Shown: in pieces, positions 15,543 to 24,757 of the stretch
Numbering within the stretch: the first letter of the stretch is position 1
Layout of the letters: every line of letters starts with the position of its first letter
NCBI RefSeq assembly: GCF_016862795.1
Contig: NZ_BONQ01000122.1
Span: 25,110 to 89,109, forward strand
DNA: 64,000 nt
Source of the DNA: Dactylosporangium siamense
Lineage (GTDB): Bacteria > Actinomycetota > Actinomycetes > Mycobacteriales > Micromonosporaceae
Direction of reading: 5' to 3'
Translations under genes and position numbers: made by a program
The notes under the pieces: model-generated
What the model saw: the letters and a program-made list of their open reading frames with translations, nothing else
Databases searched by the model: none
Told to the model about the DNA's origin: nothing

Positions 15543-15548
15543 TACCGT
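15543..15548 (+). promoter_or_regulatory. -10-like box TACCGT for the SRPBCC gene
   Basis: TACCGT ends 8 bases before the ATG at 15557, and no ribosome site is present, so a leaderless or near-leaderless mRNA is likely. Confidence 0.4.
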
Positions 15549-15556
15549 CTGGGGCC

Positions 15557-15988
15557 ATGCCCGTCGATGCCTTCGCCCACACGTTCGCCGTGGCCGCCCG
15601 GCCCGCCACGGTCTACGCACACCTGGCCGACCCGCGTTCCTACGTGGGGCTGTCCCCGCTCGTCGTCGCCGTCCGCGACGTGCGGACCGACGGCGACCAG
15701 GTCACCTATGTGGCGCTGGAACGCTTCCGCTTCTACACCAACCCGATCCGCGTGACGATGACCCTCGACCCGGAGGCGCCCTCGGTGGTGAGCGCGGTCG
15801 TCTCCCCCGGCCGGGTCCGGCTACGGGCCGCGGTGACGTTGACGCCGTCCGGAGACGGCACCGAGGTCACCGAGTCGATCACGGTCGAGTCGCCGTCGTT
15901 GCTGCGGCGGTACGTCCTGCGCCAGGCCCGTGCCGTGCAGCTCAAGCGGGCCGCCGAGCTGACCCGCCGGATGGCCGCTACCGGGTGA
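15557..15988 (+). CDS. SRPBCC (START/polyketide cyclase-like) protein
   Basis: A 143-residue helix-grip protein. Features are the [27 protein letters not shown] opening (first helix pair) and alternating beta strands with the [22 protein letters not shown]-terminal helix. Such proteins bind hydrophobic ligands, and a few are cyclases. There is no polyketide context here. It is convergent with an LLM monooxygenase gene, and the two 3' ends overlap by 11 bases. The start is placed by a -10-like box 8 bases upstream. Confidence 0.72.
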   Translation: MPVDAFAHTFAVAARPATVYAHLADPRSYVGLSPLVVAVRDVRTDGDQVTYVALERFRFYTNPIRVTMTLDPEAPSVVSAVVSPGRVRLRAAVTLTPSGDGTEVTESITVESPSLLRRYVLRQARAVQLKRAAELTRRMAATG

Positions 15989-16985
15989 GGTGCGGGGCGA
16001 CGTGCTCCCGGATCAGCTCGAACGAGCGGGCGCGGGCATCGACGTCGTACACCATGCAGGTCAGCATGAACTCGTCGGCCTCCGTGCGCCGCAGCAGCTC
16101 GGTCAGCTGCTCACGGACGGTCGAAGGGGAGCCGAGGGCCTGGCCGTCGCGACGATCGAGGATGAACTCGCGCTCCCGGTCGCTGTACGGGTACGCCGCC
16201 GCCTCCTCCGGCGTGGCCATGGCCTCCGGACGGCCGGAGCGCAACCGCAGGAACGACAGCTGGCTCGGGCCGGCGAGGAACTCGGCCTCCTCGTCGGTCG
16301 GGGCGGCGACCGCGCTGACGGCGACCATCGCGTAGGGGGCGTCCAGCCACTGCGACGGCCGGAAGCTGTCGCGGTAGAGCTTCAGCGCCGGCAGCGTGTT
16401 GGCGCTGGAGAAGTGGTGCGCGAAGGAGAACGGCAGCCCGAGCAGGCCGGCCAGCTGCGCGCTGAAGCCGCTCGAGCCGAGCAGCCACACGTCGGGCTTG
16501 TCGCCGCGCCCGGGTGAGGCGAGGATGCGCTGCTGCTCGTCGTCGCCGGTGAAGTAGGCGATGAGGTCCTGCAGCTCTTCCGGGAAGTTCTCCGCCGACA
16601 GGCCGTCCATGGTGCGGCGCAGCGCGAGCGCCGTGTACTGGTCGGTGCCGGGTGCCCGGCCGATGCCCAGGTCGACGCGGCCCGGGTGCAGGGCCTCGAG
16701 GGTGCCGAACTGCTCCGCGACGACGAGCGGCGCGTGGTTGGGCAGCATGACCCCGCCGGAGCCGACGCGGATCGTGGACGTCGCGGCGGCCAGGTGCGCC
16801 AGCAGCACCGCGGGTGAGGAGCTCGCGATCGCCGGCATGTTGTGGTGCTCGGCGACCCAGAACCTGCGGTATCCGAGTGCCTCGACGCGTCTGGCCAGCT
16901 CCGTCGTGTTGCGCAGGGCATCACCGGTGGACGCGTAGGCGGCCCGGGGCGCGACGTCAAGGACGGAAAGCGGAATCTCGGTCAC
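15978..16985 (-). CDS. LLM-class flavin-dependent oxidoreductase (luciferase-like)
   Basis: A 335-residue TIM-barrel monooxygenase of the bacterial luciferase family. The MsnO8-type group is indicated by the PLSVLDVAP opening, [21 protein letters not shown], the [14 protein letters not shown] strand, and [20 protein letters not shown]. It should bind FMNH2 (or F420H2) and oxidise an unknown substrate with O2 or transfer hydride. The GTG start at 16985 has no obvious ribosome site. Upstream lies the terminator of the vWA gene, so it is transcribed separately. Confidence 0.87.
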   Translation of the reverse strand: MTEIPLSVLDVAPRAAYASTGDALRNTTELARRVEALGYRRFWVAEHHNMPAIASSSPAVLLAHLAAATSTIRVGSGGVMLPNHAPLVVAEQFGTLEALHPGRVDLGIGRAPGTDQYTALALRRTMDGLSAENFPEELQDLIAYFTGDDEQQRILASPGRGDKPDVWLLGSSGFSAQLAGLLGLPFSFAHHFSSANTLPALKLYRDSFRPSQWLDAPYAMVAVSAVAAPTDEEAEFLAGPSQLSFLRLRSGRPEAMATPEEAAAYPYSDREREFILDRRDGQALGSPSTVREQLTELLRRTEADEFMLTCMVYDVDARARSFELIREHVAPHLTR

Positions 16986-17038
16986 AAACCATGGTCAACA
17001 GCGGCGGGCCCTCGAATGTTCCCGTGACGAGGACCACG

Positions 17039-17064
17039 GGCCCGCCCCCTGGCAGGGACGGGCC
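17039..17064 (-). terminator. Hairpin terminator, copy 1 of a tandem pair
   Basis: GGCCCG at 17039-17044 pairs with CGGGCC at 17059-17064, extended inward by a CCC/GGG stem after a bulge. It belongs to a 46-base unit (17024-17069) repeated almost exactly at 17070. It is Rho-independent-like but lacks a U-tract, as is common in actinomycetes. Confidence 0.6.
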
Positions 17065-17082
17065 GCGCGGTGACGAAGACCA

Positions 17083-17109
17083 CGGCCCGCCCCTGGCCGG
17101 GACGGGCCG
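17083..17109 (-). terminator. Hairpin terminator, copy 2, just after the vWA gene
   Basis: CGGCCCG at 17083-17089 pairs with CGGGCCG at 17103-17109, plus three inner C-G pairs and a 5-base loop. It lies 16 bases beyond the vWA-protein stop on the minus strand, the expected terminator position. Confidence 0.65.
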
Positions 17110-17124
17110 CGCGGGGCGGGAAGG

Positions 17125-19002
17125 TCAGACGCGGCAGGGGTTGCCGGTCGGGTTGACGGCGGTGCCGTGGATGTCGGCGTGCGCCTCACTGATGACCACG
17201 TCGGTCAGCAGCGTGTCGAGGACGACGGCCTGCTGGGTGACGCTGGTCGGGGTGGTGGTGGTCGCGTTGAGCTTGAGTGCGCCGACCACCAGCGGCACGG
17301 TGAGCGGCGCGCTGCCGACCGCCACCGAGAGGCCGTTGATCTTCAGGTACGCGATGCTGGACGCACCGGTGAGCACCGGCGCCAGGCCGCCGGGGCCGGA
17401 CGCGCAGGTCGCCGACGCGGTGGCCTGGATGAGCCCGAGCTCGATCGTCACCGGGGCGATCCCGCCGACGGTGATCTTCACCGACTCGACCGTGGCCTTG
17501 GCCGTGCCGTTGTCCCCGGCCGCGGGCGCGGTGTTGAGGTTGTCCGGGGTCAGCGCGGTGTTGGCGTCCAGGGTCTTCGACTCGACCTTGATCAGACCCG
17601 AGTTGAGGGTGAGCTGGGCGAGGACCTTGCTGTCGTCGGCGCAGGGGACGTTCGCCGGGTTCGCCGCGGGCGAGGACAGCGGGCCGACCCGCAGCACCTG
17701 CGCCGTGCAGGAGAACGTGCCGTTGCGGTCGGCGTCGACGATCGTGCCGAGACCGCTGCCGTCGGTGATCCCGGCGCCGACGGCGCCGGACAGGTTGACG
17801 GTGAACGTCTCGTTGAGCTCGTCGACCGCGTCGTTGATGATCGGCACCGAGACGGGCCGGCTGGTCTGCCCCGGCGTGAACGTCACCGTGCCGGCGCCGG
17901 CGGTGTAGTCCGCACCGGCGGTGGCGCTGCCGTTGGCGGTGGCGAAGTTGACGCTGACCGGGTCCGTGGCGGGGCCGGACAGCGAGACCGTGAAGGTGGC
18001 GTTGCCCGCGTTCTCGTCGACGACGACGTCGTTGATGGACAGGCTCAGGACCTTGACCGACAGCGTCTGCACGAAGGCGGCGCCCTGGCTGACCCCGTCG
18101 ACCTTGAAGTCGACCTTGCACGTGTACGTGCCGGGCGCGGCACCCCCCGCAACGGTGACGTGCTCGGTGAAGTCGGCGGTCGCGCCGCTGTCGACGGTCT
18201 TCTCCGCCGGCGCGAAGCTCACCGCGAGGTTGGCGCTGCAGTCGAAGGGCACCGGGGTGACCTTGACCTGGATCGCCTGGATGCCGGCGAGGATCGCGGC
18301 GCTCACCTGGTCGGCGGGCACGTCCGGCAGGTACACGCCGCCGGTGCCGGAGGTGATCGCCTGGGCCTGGCCGCCGGCGTTCATGCCGCCGACGTCGACG
18401 GCCACGACGCGGATGTGCGCGGCGTTGAGCGCGGCGATGGTCTCGGTGAGGCTGTGCCCGAGGCTCGGGTCGTGCGACGGGGCGTCGCCGAAGATGACGA
18501 TGATGCGGGTGCCGCCGTCGCGGAAGTGCACGGCGCCGTTGGCGAGCTGGAACAGCGCGTTGAGGTTGTCCTCGGGCAGGTCACCGCCGCCGTCGGCGTT
18601 CCACAGGTCGATCCCGGCCTGGACCGCGGCCTGGTTCGCGGTGATGTCCTGGCGGACGGTGAACGGCGCGAAGTCGTCGACGTCCTTGTACTCGGCGACA
18701 CCGAACTGCGCGCTCGGCTGTGCCGCCGCGATCTGGCCCATGACGGACGCGGCGTTGGTGCGCACGTCCGTGATCGGGTCGAACATGCTGCCGGTGGTGT
18801 CGGCGAGGAACACGATGTCCGGCTTCGGCGGCACCGGCGCGGTCTCGACGTGCTTGGCGACGTCGGCCGACTGGCCGGGCCCGAGCGTCAGACTGACGTT
18901 GGGCGGAGTCACACCTGGAGCGGCCTGTGCGGCGGTGCCCGTCGCGAAGACGGTCACCGCCCCGGCGGTCAGCACCAGGCTGAGTAATGACGCGAGTTTC
19001 AC
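17125..19002 (-). CDS. Secreted vWA / Calx-beta / choice-of-anchor protein
   Basis: A 625-residue exported protein. It has a signal peptide (1-28, ending AAQAA) and a vWA domain (about 62-250) with a MIDAS-like DTTGS at 68-72. A Calx-beta domain follows (about 355-455, with the VDENAGNATFTVSLSG and DYTAGAGTVTFTPGQ hallmarks). The C-terminal region of about 170 residues resembles choice-of-anchor P-type secreted domains. Metal-dependent adhesion to matrix or other cells is the usual role of such mosaics. The GTG start at 19002 follows a textbook AAGGAGGAG site. It ends with tandem hairpins and has a chemotaxis receptor gene upstream on the same strand. Confidence 0.85.
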   Translation of the reverse strand: MKLASLLSLVLTAGAVTVFATGTAAQAAPGVTPPNVSLTLGPGQSADVAKHVETAPVPPKPDIVFLADTTGSMFDPITDVRTNAASVMGQIAAAQPSAQFGVAEYKDVDDFAPFTVRQDITANQAAVQAGIDLWNADGGGDLPEDNLNALFQLANGAVHFRDGGTRIIVIFGDAPSHDPSLGHSLTETIAALNAAHIRVVAVDVGGMNAGGQAQAITSGTGGVYLPDVPADQVSAAILAGIQAIQVKVTPVPFDCSANLAVSFAPAEKTVDSGATADFTEHVTVAGGAAPGTYTCKVDFKVDGVSQGAAFVQTLSVKVLSLSINDVVVDENAGNATFTVSLSGPATDPVSVNFATANGSATAGADYTAGAGTVTFTPGQTSRPVSVPIINDAVDELNETFTVNLSGAVGAGITDGSGLGTIVDADRNGTFSCTAQVLRVGPLSSPAANPANVPCADDSKVLAQLTLNSGLIKVESKTLDANTALTPDNLNTAPAAGDNGTAKATVESVKITVGGIAPVTIELGLIQATASATCASGPGGLAPVLTGASSIAYLKINGLSVAVGSAPLTVPLVVGALKLNATTTTPTSVTQQAVVLDTLLTDVVISEAHADIHGTAVNPTGNPCRV

Positions 19003-19201
19003 TGCTCCTCCTTGAGGACGGCGGTTGCCGAGGAGAAGCAAACAATGGCGGTGTCGGTGTGAAACAGGACTTGCCGACCGTGCCCACGTGCAGTAAGCAG
19101 CGCTCAACTGCCTCTATAAATTCACTCCTGTGAGTGCATTGTCGAATTGGGCTCACATTCAATTCAGTCCACCGGACGGGTGGACGAGGCTGTATGAATG
19201 T
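19003..19201. other. Intergenic region, relatively AT-rich, probable promoter
   Basis: The 199-base gap is the most AT-rich stretch nearby (the TATAAATTC area around 19112-19124 on the plus strand, reading TTTATAGAGG on the minus strand). It contains two small dyads, CACTC-N4-GAGTG and GAATTG-N10-CAATTC. It is a likely promoter/operator region for the vWA gene. No RNA gene is recognised. Confidence 0.4.
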
Positions 19202-20797
19202 TTACACCAGTTGGAATTGGGCCACGACCGTGCGCAGTTCGCTGGACATGCGCGCCAGATCCTCCGCGGCGGCGCGGGCCTCGGCGACGCCGGACGCGGT
19301 CATCTCCGCCGCCTCGGCGAGCCCGCCGACGGTGCCGGCGATGCGCTCCGCCCCGCCGCTGGCCTCGCTGACGTTGCGGCTCATCTCGGCCGTCGTCGCG
19401 CTCTGCTGTTCGACCGCGGCGGCGATCGTCGTCGCGTACTGGTTGGTCTCGCTGATCACGTCGGCGATCTCGGCGACCGCGGACGCCGCGGCCGAGGCGT
19501 CCCGCTGGATCGCCTCCACCCGCCGGGAGATGTCCTCGGTCGCCTTCGCCGTCTCCTGCGCCAGGTCCTTCACCTCGCCGGCGACGACCGCGAACCCCTT
19601 GCCGGCGTCGCCGGCCCGGGCGGCCTCGATGGTGGCGTTGAGCGCGAGCAGGTTCGTCTGCTCCGCGATCGCGGTGATGGACTTGAGGACGGTGCCGATC
19701 TGCGCGCTGGACACCCCGAGCTGCGTGATGGTGCCGCTCGCCGACTCCGCGCTGAGCACGCCCTGCCCGGCGACCCTGGCGGCCTCGGCGGCACTGCGGG
19801 CGATCTCGGCGATGGCGGCGCCCATCTGCACCGTGCCCGCGGAGACGGTCTGCACGTTTTGCGAGACCTCCTCGGCGGTGGAGGACACGGTGCCCGCCTG
19901 GGTACTGCTGCGCTCGGCCGACTCGGCGATCTGATTGCTGACCGCGGACAGCTCCTGCGCGGCGCTGGCGAGGGCGCCGCTGTTCTCCTCGACGGCGGAC
20001 ACTCCGGCGCGCAGCTTCCCGGTCGCGGTGTTGAGCCCGGCCGCCATCGTGCCCAGCTCGTCGCCGCCCCGCACCTCCGCGACCCTGGTCAGGTCGCCGT
20101 CGGCGAGGCCCGCGACGACGTGGGACACCGCGCGGACGGCGCGGACCAGCTGGCCCGCGACGGCCTGGGCCACCGCGACGGCCAGGACCAGCCCCACGGC
20201 GAGCAGGCTCCAGGTCCAGATCTGCGCCTGGCGGTACTCGTGCCGGGTGGCCTGCAGCCGGGCGAGGGACACCTCCCGCTCGGCGGCGCCGATCTCGGTC
20301 ACCACGTCGATCGCCCGCGTCGCCAGCGGCCCGGCGACCTCGTCGCGGATCCGGGTCACCTCCGCGTCGTCGCCGGCCCGGCTGGCCGGCAGGAACTGAT
20401 CGTCTATCACGGTCCGGAACTGCGCGAACAGGCTCCGCAGCTGCTCGACGAGCTGCGGCATCGACGAGGTTTCCTCGTAGACGGCGAGCCGCCGGTCGAA
20501 CGTGTCGTAGCCCTGGTCGAGCAGCTCCTCGTAGCGGGCAGTGCCGGGGCCGCCCGAGGAGATCCCGTGGTTGAGCACGTTGACACGCACGTCGGTCAGC
20601 GCCGACAGCACGTCGTTGATCTCCTGGATCGGCACCAGGCCGTCGTTGTACAGCAGCTCGGCCTCATGGTTCATCTGCGACATGCGCGCCGTCGACTGCA
20701 CGCCCGTGCCCAGCGCCACCGCGCCGAGCACCGCGACGACCAGGAGCACCTTGGTGCGGACCGAGCGGTTCGCGAGCCAGGTTCTCATATTTACCAT
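19202..20797 (-). CDS. Methyl-accepting chemotaxis protein
   Basis: A 531-residue chemoreceptor. TM1 is at about 13-35, followed by a helical 4HB-type periplasmic sensor (36-190), TM2 (about 191-215), a HAMP domain (216-270) and a coiled-coil signalling domain. The invariant hairpin [19 protein letters not shown]...[10 protein letters not shown] is intact. No C-terminal CheR/CheB-tethering pentapeptide is present. It should signal to CheA/CheW, which are not in this window. Presence implies motility at some stage, for example zoospores. Start ATG 20797 or 20788; neither has a ribosome site. Confidence 0.93.
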   Translation of the reverse strand: MVNMRTWLANRSVRTKVLLVVAVLGAVALGTGVQSTARMSQMNHEAELLYNDGLVPIQEINDVLSALTDVRVNVLNHGISSGGPGTARYEELLDQGYDTFDRRLAVYEETSSMPQLVEQLRSLFAQFRTVIDDQFLPASRAGDDAEVTRIRDEVAGPLATRAIDVVTEIGAAEREVSLARLQATRHEYRQAQIWTWSLLAVGLVLAVAVAQAVAGQLVRAVRAVSHVVAGLADGDLTRVAEVRGGDELGTMAAGLNTATGKLRAGVSAVEENSGALASAAQELSAVSNQIAESAERSSTQAGTVSSTAEEVSQNVQTVSAGTVQMGAAIAEIARSAAEAARVAGQGVLSAESASGTITQLGVSSAQIGTVLKSITAIAEQTNLLALNATIEAARAGDAGKGFAVVAGEVKDLAQETAKATEDISRRVEAIQRDASAAASAVAEIADVISETNQYATTIAAAVEQQSATTAEMSRNVSEASGGAERIAGTVGGLAEAAEMTASGVAEARAAAEDLARMSSELRTVVAQFQLV

Positions 20798-20897
20798 TTG
20801 AGCAGTTCAGCGCGGTACCCATGGCGAAAGCCCGCAGATCCGACGGCGCCCGGCTGGGTTACGGTCATGGACGACGGGTCTCCAGGAAGGCAGCATC

Positions 20898-21662
20898 ATG
20901 GCAGGCAGGACACAGCTGACCGCGGCGCGGGCCGTGACCCTCGTCAAGGACCCCTCCGGCGCGCCCGCCGTCGACCTCGCCAAGGTCCGCGAGTCCGGGC
21001 ACGTCGACCTCGCCAAGCGGGCCGACAAGGCGGGCCTGGCGCTCAGCAGGCGCGGCCTCGGCGGCATCCGGGCCCAGGCGATGCTCGTGCTGGACCACTC
21101 CGGCTCGATGCGTGCCGACTACAAGTCCGGCGCGGTGCAGACCCTCGTCGAACGCGCCCTCGGCTTCGCGCTGCAGATCGACATCGACGGCACCGTCCCG
21201 GTCATCCCGTTCGACACGTCCATTCTGCCGACCGTCGACGTGACCGTCGACAACTACAGCGGCGTCGTGGACCGCGAGATCCACCGTGGCTGGATGGGCA
21301 CGACCAACCTCGCCGACGCGCTCTCCCTCGTCCTCGCCGAGGCGGAGAAGACCACCGCGCCGATCTTCTGCATCGTCGTCGCCGACGGCGGCCCCGACAG
21401 CAAGCGCGCCACCACCAAGGTCGTGTGCGAGCTGTCCCGGTTCCCGGTGTTCCTGAAGCTGCTCGCGATCAGGCCGGTCGACTACTTCCAGACGCTTGAC
21501 GACCTCGACGGCACCAAGCGCCTGCTCGACAACGTCGACACCAAGTCCTCAACCCCGGAACTCGACCTGCTGACCTGCACGGACCTGCAGTTCGCCGAGG
21601 CCATGGCCGACGAGTGGGACACCTGGGTCGCGGCGGCCACGGCGGCCGGGGTCCTGTCCTGA
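20898..21662 (+). CDS. TerF-like vWA-domain protein
   Basis: A 254-residue cytoplasmic protein with one vWA domain (about 58-245). It has an intact MIDAS DHSGS at 66-70, the distal Thr in MGTTNLADAL, and VVADGGPD. This layout resembles the vWA-TerF group linked to tellurite-resistance and stress clusters, although no TerD/TerC genes occur here. The TerF group is thought to act as a metal-dependent scaffold. The ATG follows an AGGAAGG site, and a TACGGT box at 20860-20865 gives a short leader. Confidence 0.82.
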   Translation: MAGRTQLTAARAVTLVKDPSGAPAVDLAKVRESGHVDLAKRADKAGLALSRRGLGGIRAQAMLVLDHSGSMRADYKSGAVQTLVERALGFALQIDIDGTVPVIPFDTSILPTVDVTVDNYSGVVDREIHRGWMGTTNLADALSLVLAEAEKTTAPIFCIVVADGGPDSKRATTKVVCELSRFPVFLKLLAIRPVDYFQTLDDLDGTKRLLDNVDTKSSTPELDLLTCTDLQFAEAMADEWDTWVAAATAAGVLS

Positions 21663-21673
21663 CCCCTCCGCCG

Positions 21674-21838
21674 TCATTGACGGCGCAGGGTTCGCCGGGC
21701 TGCCAGCCCCGCGCCGTGGCAGCCGGCCAGGTCGCCGAGCACGGCCCGGCGCAGCGGTGGGGGCCGGTGCACGGTCAGCCGCTCGGCGAGTGCGCCGGCG
21801 CGCACGTCGTGGATGAGCGTGCGGTCCGTCCGGGTCAT
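21674..21838 (-). CDS. Small protein of unknown function
   Basis: A 54-residue open frame starting at ATG 21838, 28 bases after the stop of the DUF5107 gene on the same strand. Its support is a near-perfect GGAGGGATCG ribosome site immediately before the ATG. The protein is basic, Arg/Leu/Ala-rich, with no membrane helix. If real it is the last gene of the sugar-transport operon. No family recognised. Confidence 0.45.
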   Translation of the reverse strand: MTRTDRTLIHDVRAGALAERLTVHRPPPLRRAVLGDLAGCHGAGLAARRTLRRQ

Positions 21839-21866
21839 CGATCCCTCCAGAAAAGCGAAAGAAACG

Positions 21867-23876
21867 TCAGCCGGTCTCGTGCATCCGGTAGTCGTAGAGG
21901 CAGGGCAGCGGATGCTCCCGGCGGATCCGCACGCGCGCGGCCGGGTCGAGCGGGCCGATCCCGGCGGCCGCGCGCTTCTCGTGGTAGGTCCACCAGAGCG
22001 TGTCCAGCGCGTCCTCGCCCTCGCGCAGGTCGTCGACGACGATCCCGTCGTCGAGCAGGCGCTTGGCCCGGGCCAGGTCGCCGAAGTCCAGCGCGGCGTG
22101 GCACTCCAGCAGCCGGATCCGGCCGTGCCACCGCTGCTCCTGGTCGAGCCGGTCCACCGTGGACAACGCGTCGCCGGGCCGGCCGGCGATGATGAGCACC
22201 TCCAGGGTCTCCACCGTGAGCGCCCGCAGCCGGGGCGCCATCCGGTGGGCGGACAGCAGCCGCTCGGCGGCGGCCATCAGGTCGCCGCCGAGCAGGTCCA
22301 GGACCGCGAGGTTCCGCAGCGCCCAGGCGTTGACCTGCGCGCCGAGCGACCGGGTCCAGGCCGCGCGGGCCGCCGGTGTGTCGCCCGCGTGATAGCGGCT
22401 GACGCCGACGTGCAGCCAGCTGAACCAGTTGCCCGACGCTCCCGCGGCCGCCTTCTCCAGCAGCTCCCGCCAGGCCGGTCCGACGGTGTACGAGGCCGGC
22501 GGGAGCTCGGGCGCCGGGGTCGGCAGGTACCCGCTGTCGATGAGCCGCACCCACGACTGCTGGTCGCGGCCGATGGTGTCGTCGCCGAACGGCGTGCCGG
22601 TGAACCGCAACGAGCGATCGCCGTGGTGCTCGCGCAGGCGCCGCTGGAGCGCGCCCCAGCCGGTGCCGCGGTGCAGGAGCCGGCCGGGTGCCTCGTCGGC
22701 CTGTGCGGTGGCCAGTGCCAGGGCGGCGTCGAGCGCCTCCGCCGGGGCCAGCGCGTCGAGCGCTTCGCCGACGGCGGCGCGGGTCCCGGCCCACCGCCCG
22801 TGCACGTCCGCCGGATCGCAGGCGAGCAGGCCGAACGCCTCGACCCAGGACCACGTCGCGCCGGCCGGCATGCGCAGGTGCTCCAGCTGGGTCCGGGCCG
22901 GACTGGCCTGGACCTCCAGGTAGCCGGCGCCCGGCCCGGACAGCCACTCCTGCCAGTTCCGCCCGCCGATCGAGGTGCCCCAGCGGAACAGCTTGCGCCC
23001 GCGCAGCCCGGCCGTCGAGGTCTGCACGAAGCCGGCGCCGTCCGCGTCCAGTGCGGCGATGTACGGGCGGCCGTGGTCGCCGAGGTCGTAGAAGAAGTCG
23101 GCGGCCGGTCCGCGGCGACCCGGGTAGGTCTCGTCGATCCCGCCGGCGACCGGCACCCGGATGCGGTGCAGGACGTTGTCGTAGGTGAAGTGATACGCGC
23201 TGTCGGCCGGCGTGACGATGCGCGTGTTCGCGGTCTCGGGGACGGCGATGTTGGTCCACCAGTACAGCGGGGCGTCCTCCTGGTTGGGGTTGACCACGCG
23301 GACGTGGGCGTAGAGGACCGGCGAGCCGTCGGGCAGCCAGAGCTCGACGCTGTACACCAGCTCGCGCAGCCGCTCGAACTCCCACATCCGCAGCACCGGT
23401 GTGCCGTCGGGACGGTCGATCCGGGCGGCGTGCACCGGCGTGCAGCCCAGCGGGGTGTGCCCGATCGTGCCGATGTTCCACTCGATGCCACCGGCGAACC
23501 AGGCGTTGCGCAGGCCGAGGTTCGCCGGCTGCAGGATCGGGTTGCGGTGCAGCAGCTCACGGCCGCTGGGGAGGTGACGCAGGGAGTACAGCCGGCCACC
23601 GAGGTCCAGCAGCACCTCGGCGCGCAGGATCCCGTTGTCGAGCACCGCGACCCGCAACGGCGTGTCGAGGCGTTCGCGGTCGTAGCCGTCCTGCAGCGTG
23701 TACGGCAGGAGCGAGGTGACGTGCCCGTACTCGAGGTTGGCGGCCATCTCCGCGTCGGCGACGCCCGCCTCCAGACCGGCGTGGAAGTCGCGCAGCCGGC
23801 GCAACGGCGGCAGCGGGTTGGCCGGCCCCATCGAGGCGGCCGGGACCGTGACCGTGGACAGCTCGAGGGTGCTCAC
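21867..23876 (-). CDS. DUF5107 carbohydrate-associated protein with C-terminal helical repeats
   Basis: A 669-residue cytoplasmic protein. The N-terminal half (about 40-340) is a beta-rich domain like DUF5107, related in pattern to galactose-mutarotase-like sandwiches (LDLGGRLYSLRH, ANLGLRNAWFAGGIEWNIGTIGHTP segments). The C-terminal half (about 400-640) is helical and TPR-like (alternating Ala/Leu helices). The GTG start at 23876 overlaps the permease stop by 4 bases. It is co-transcribed with a sugar ABC transporter, so it probably processes or senses the imported oligosaccharide; the reaction is unknown. Confidence 0.8.
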   Translation of the reverse strand: MSTLELSTVTVPAASMGPANPLPPLRRLRDFHAGLEAGVADAEMAANLEYGHVTSLLPYTLQDGYDRERLDTPLRVAVLDNGILRAEVLLDLGGRLYSLRHLPSGRELLHRNPILQPANLGLRNAWFAGGIEWNIGTIGHTPLGCTPVHAARIDRPDGTPVLRMWEFERLRELVYSVELWLPDGSPVLYAHVRVVNPNQEDAPLYWWTNIAVPETANTRIVTPADSAYHFTYDNVLHRIRVPVAGGIDETYPGRRGPAADFFYDLGDHGRPYIAALDADGAGFVQTSTAGLRGRKLFRWGTSIGGRNWQEWLSGPGAGYLEVQASPARTQLEHLRMPAGATWSWVEAFGLLACDPADVHGRWAGTRAAVGEALDALAPAEALDAALALATAQADEAPGRLLHRGTGWGALQRRLREHHGDRSLRFTGTPFGDDTIGRDQQSWVRLIDSGYLPTPAPELPPASYTVGPAWRELLEKAAAGASGNWFSWLHVGVSRYHAGDTPAARAAWTRSLGAQVNAWALRNLAVLDLLGGDLMAAAERLLSAHRMAPRLRALTVETLEVLIIAGRPGDALSTVDRLDQEQRWHGRIRLLECHAALDFGDLARAKRLLDDGIVVDDLREGEDALDTLWWTYHEKRAAAGIGPLDPAARVRIRREHPLPCLYDYRMHETG

Positions 23877-24757
23877 TTGCCCGCCCCCACGGTGAGACCT
23901 TCGATGATGCGCCGGCCCAGCCACCAGTAGACCAGCACGATCGGGATGACCACGATCGCCAGGCCGGCGAACAGCCCGCCCCAGTTCGACGTGTACTGCA
24001 TCGTGCCGTACAGGCCGAGCAGCGCCTGCGGCAGCGTCTGCTGGTCGGTGTCGACGACGAGGACCAGCGCCAGCAGGGTCTCGTTCCACAGCGACACCAC
24101 GGTCAGCACCAGCGCGGTGATCAGGCCCGGCTGGGCGAGCGGGAGCATGACCTGCACGAACAGTCTCCCCCAGCCCGCGCCGTCCAGCGCGGCCGCCTCC
24201 TCCAGCTCGTGTGGCAGCGACCGGAAGAAGCCGGTGAGCAGGAAGATCGCGAACGGCAGGGAGGTGGCCACGTAGATGATGGTGAGGCTGATGCGGTCGT
24301 CCCACCAACCCAGGTTCTCGTAGCCGAAGCTGGAGATGGACTGCATCAGCACGAAGATCGGGATGACGATGGCCTGCAGCGGGATACCCGTGCCGACGGC
24401 GAAGAACGTCGTCAGCGGGCCGGCGGTCCGGGTGCTCGCCCGGGCGAGCATGTAGGCGGCCGGCGCCGCCAACGCGACCGTGAGCAGCGAAGCGGTCGCG
24501 ACGATCAGCAGCGAGTTGAGGAACGCCACCGAGAAGCCCGAGACGCTCCACGCCTGCGCGTAGTTGGTCCACTGTGGATCGGCCGGGACCGCGAGCGGGT
24601 CGTCGAACACGTCCTTGCTGCGCTTGAGCGACGTCGTGACGATCCACACCAGCAGGAAGAGGTTGAACCCGACCCAGCCGATCACCAGCGTGCGCGCGGC
24701 GTGGATGAACAGCGGCTGGCGCCGGCGCCGCAACGGCCTAGAACTGGACCGCGTCAC
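23873..24757 (-). CDS. Carbohydrate ABC transporter permease (MalG-like)
   Basis: A 294-residue inner-membrane permease with six predicted helices and the EAA loop ELEEAAALDGAGWGRLFVQVMLPLAQPG that docks the ATPase. The LKRSKDVFDDPLAVPADPQW segment after the first helix is typical of MalG-type CUT1 permeases. It pairs with the upstream MalF-like permease (20-base overlap) and the binding protein. No ATP-binding subunit is encoded here, so a shared MsiK-type ATPase elsewhere is expected (family knowledge). Confidence 0.92.
   Translation of the reverse strand: MTRSSSRPLRRRRQPLFIHAARTLVIGWVGFNLFLLVWIVTTSLKRSKDVFDDPLAVPADPQWTNYAQAWSVSGFSVAFLNSLLIVATASLLTVALAAPAAYMLARASTRTAGPLTTFFAVGTGIPLQAIVIPIFVLMQSISSFGYENLGWWDDRISLTIIYVATSLPFAIFLLTGFFRSLPHELEEAAALDGAGWGRLFVQVMLPLAQPGLITALVLTVVSLWNETLLALVLVVDTDQQTLPQALLGLYGTMQYTSNWGGLFAGLAIVVIPIVLVYWWLGRRIIEGLTVGAGK

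Noticed and set aside
20898..21662. Tellurite-resistance (ter) gene cluster
   Set aside because: Only the vWA-TerF-like protein is present; no TerC, TerD or TerB homologue is adjacent.
21813..23930. 705-residue open frame on the plus strand opposite the DUF5107 gene
   Set aside because: Composition is typical of GC-driven antisense frames (Arg/Gly/Val/Pro rich, no motifs), while the minus-strand frame has coherent domains and a coupled start.
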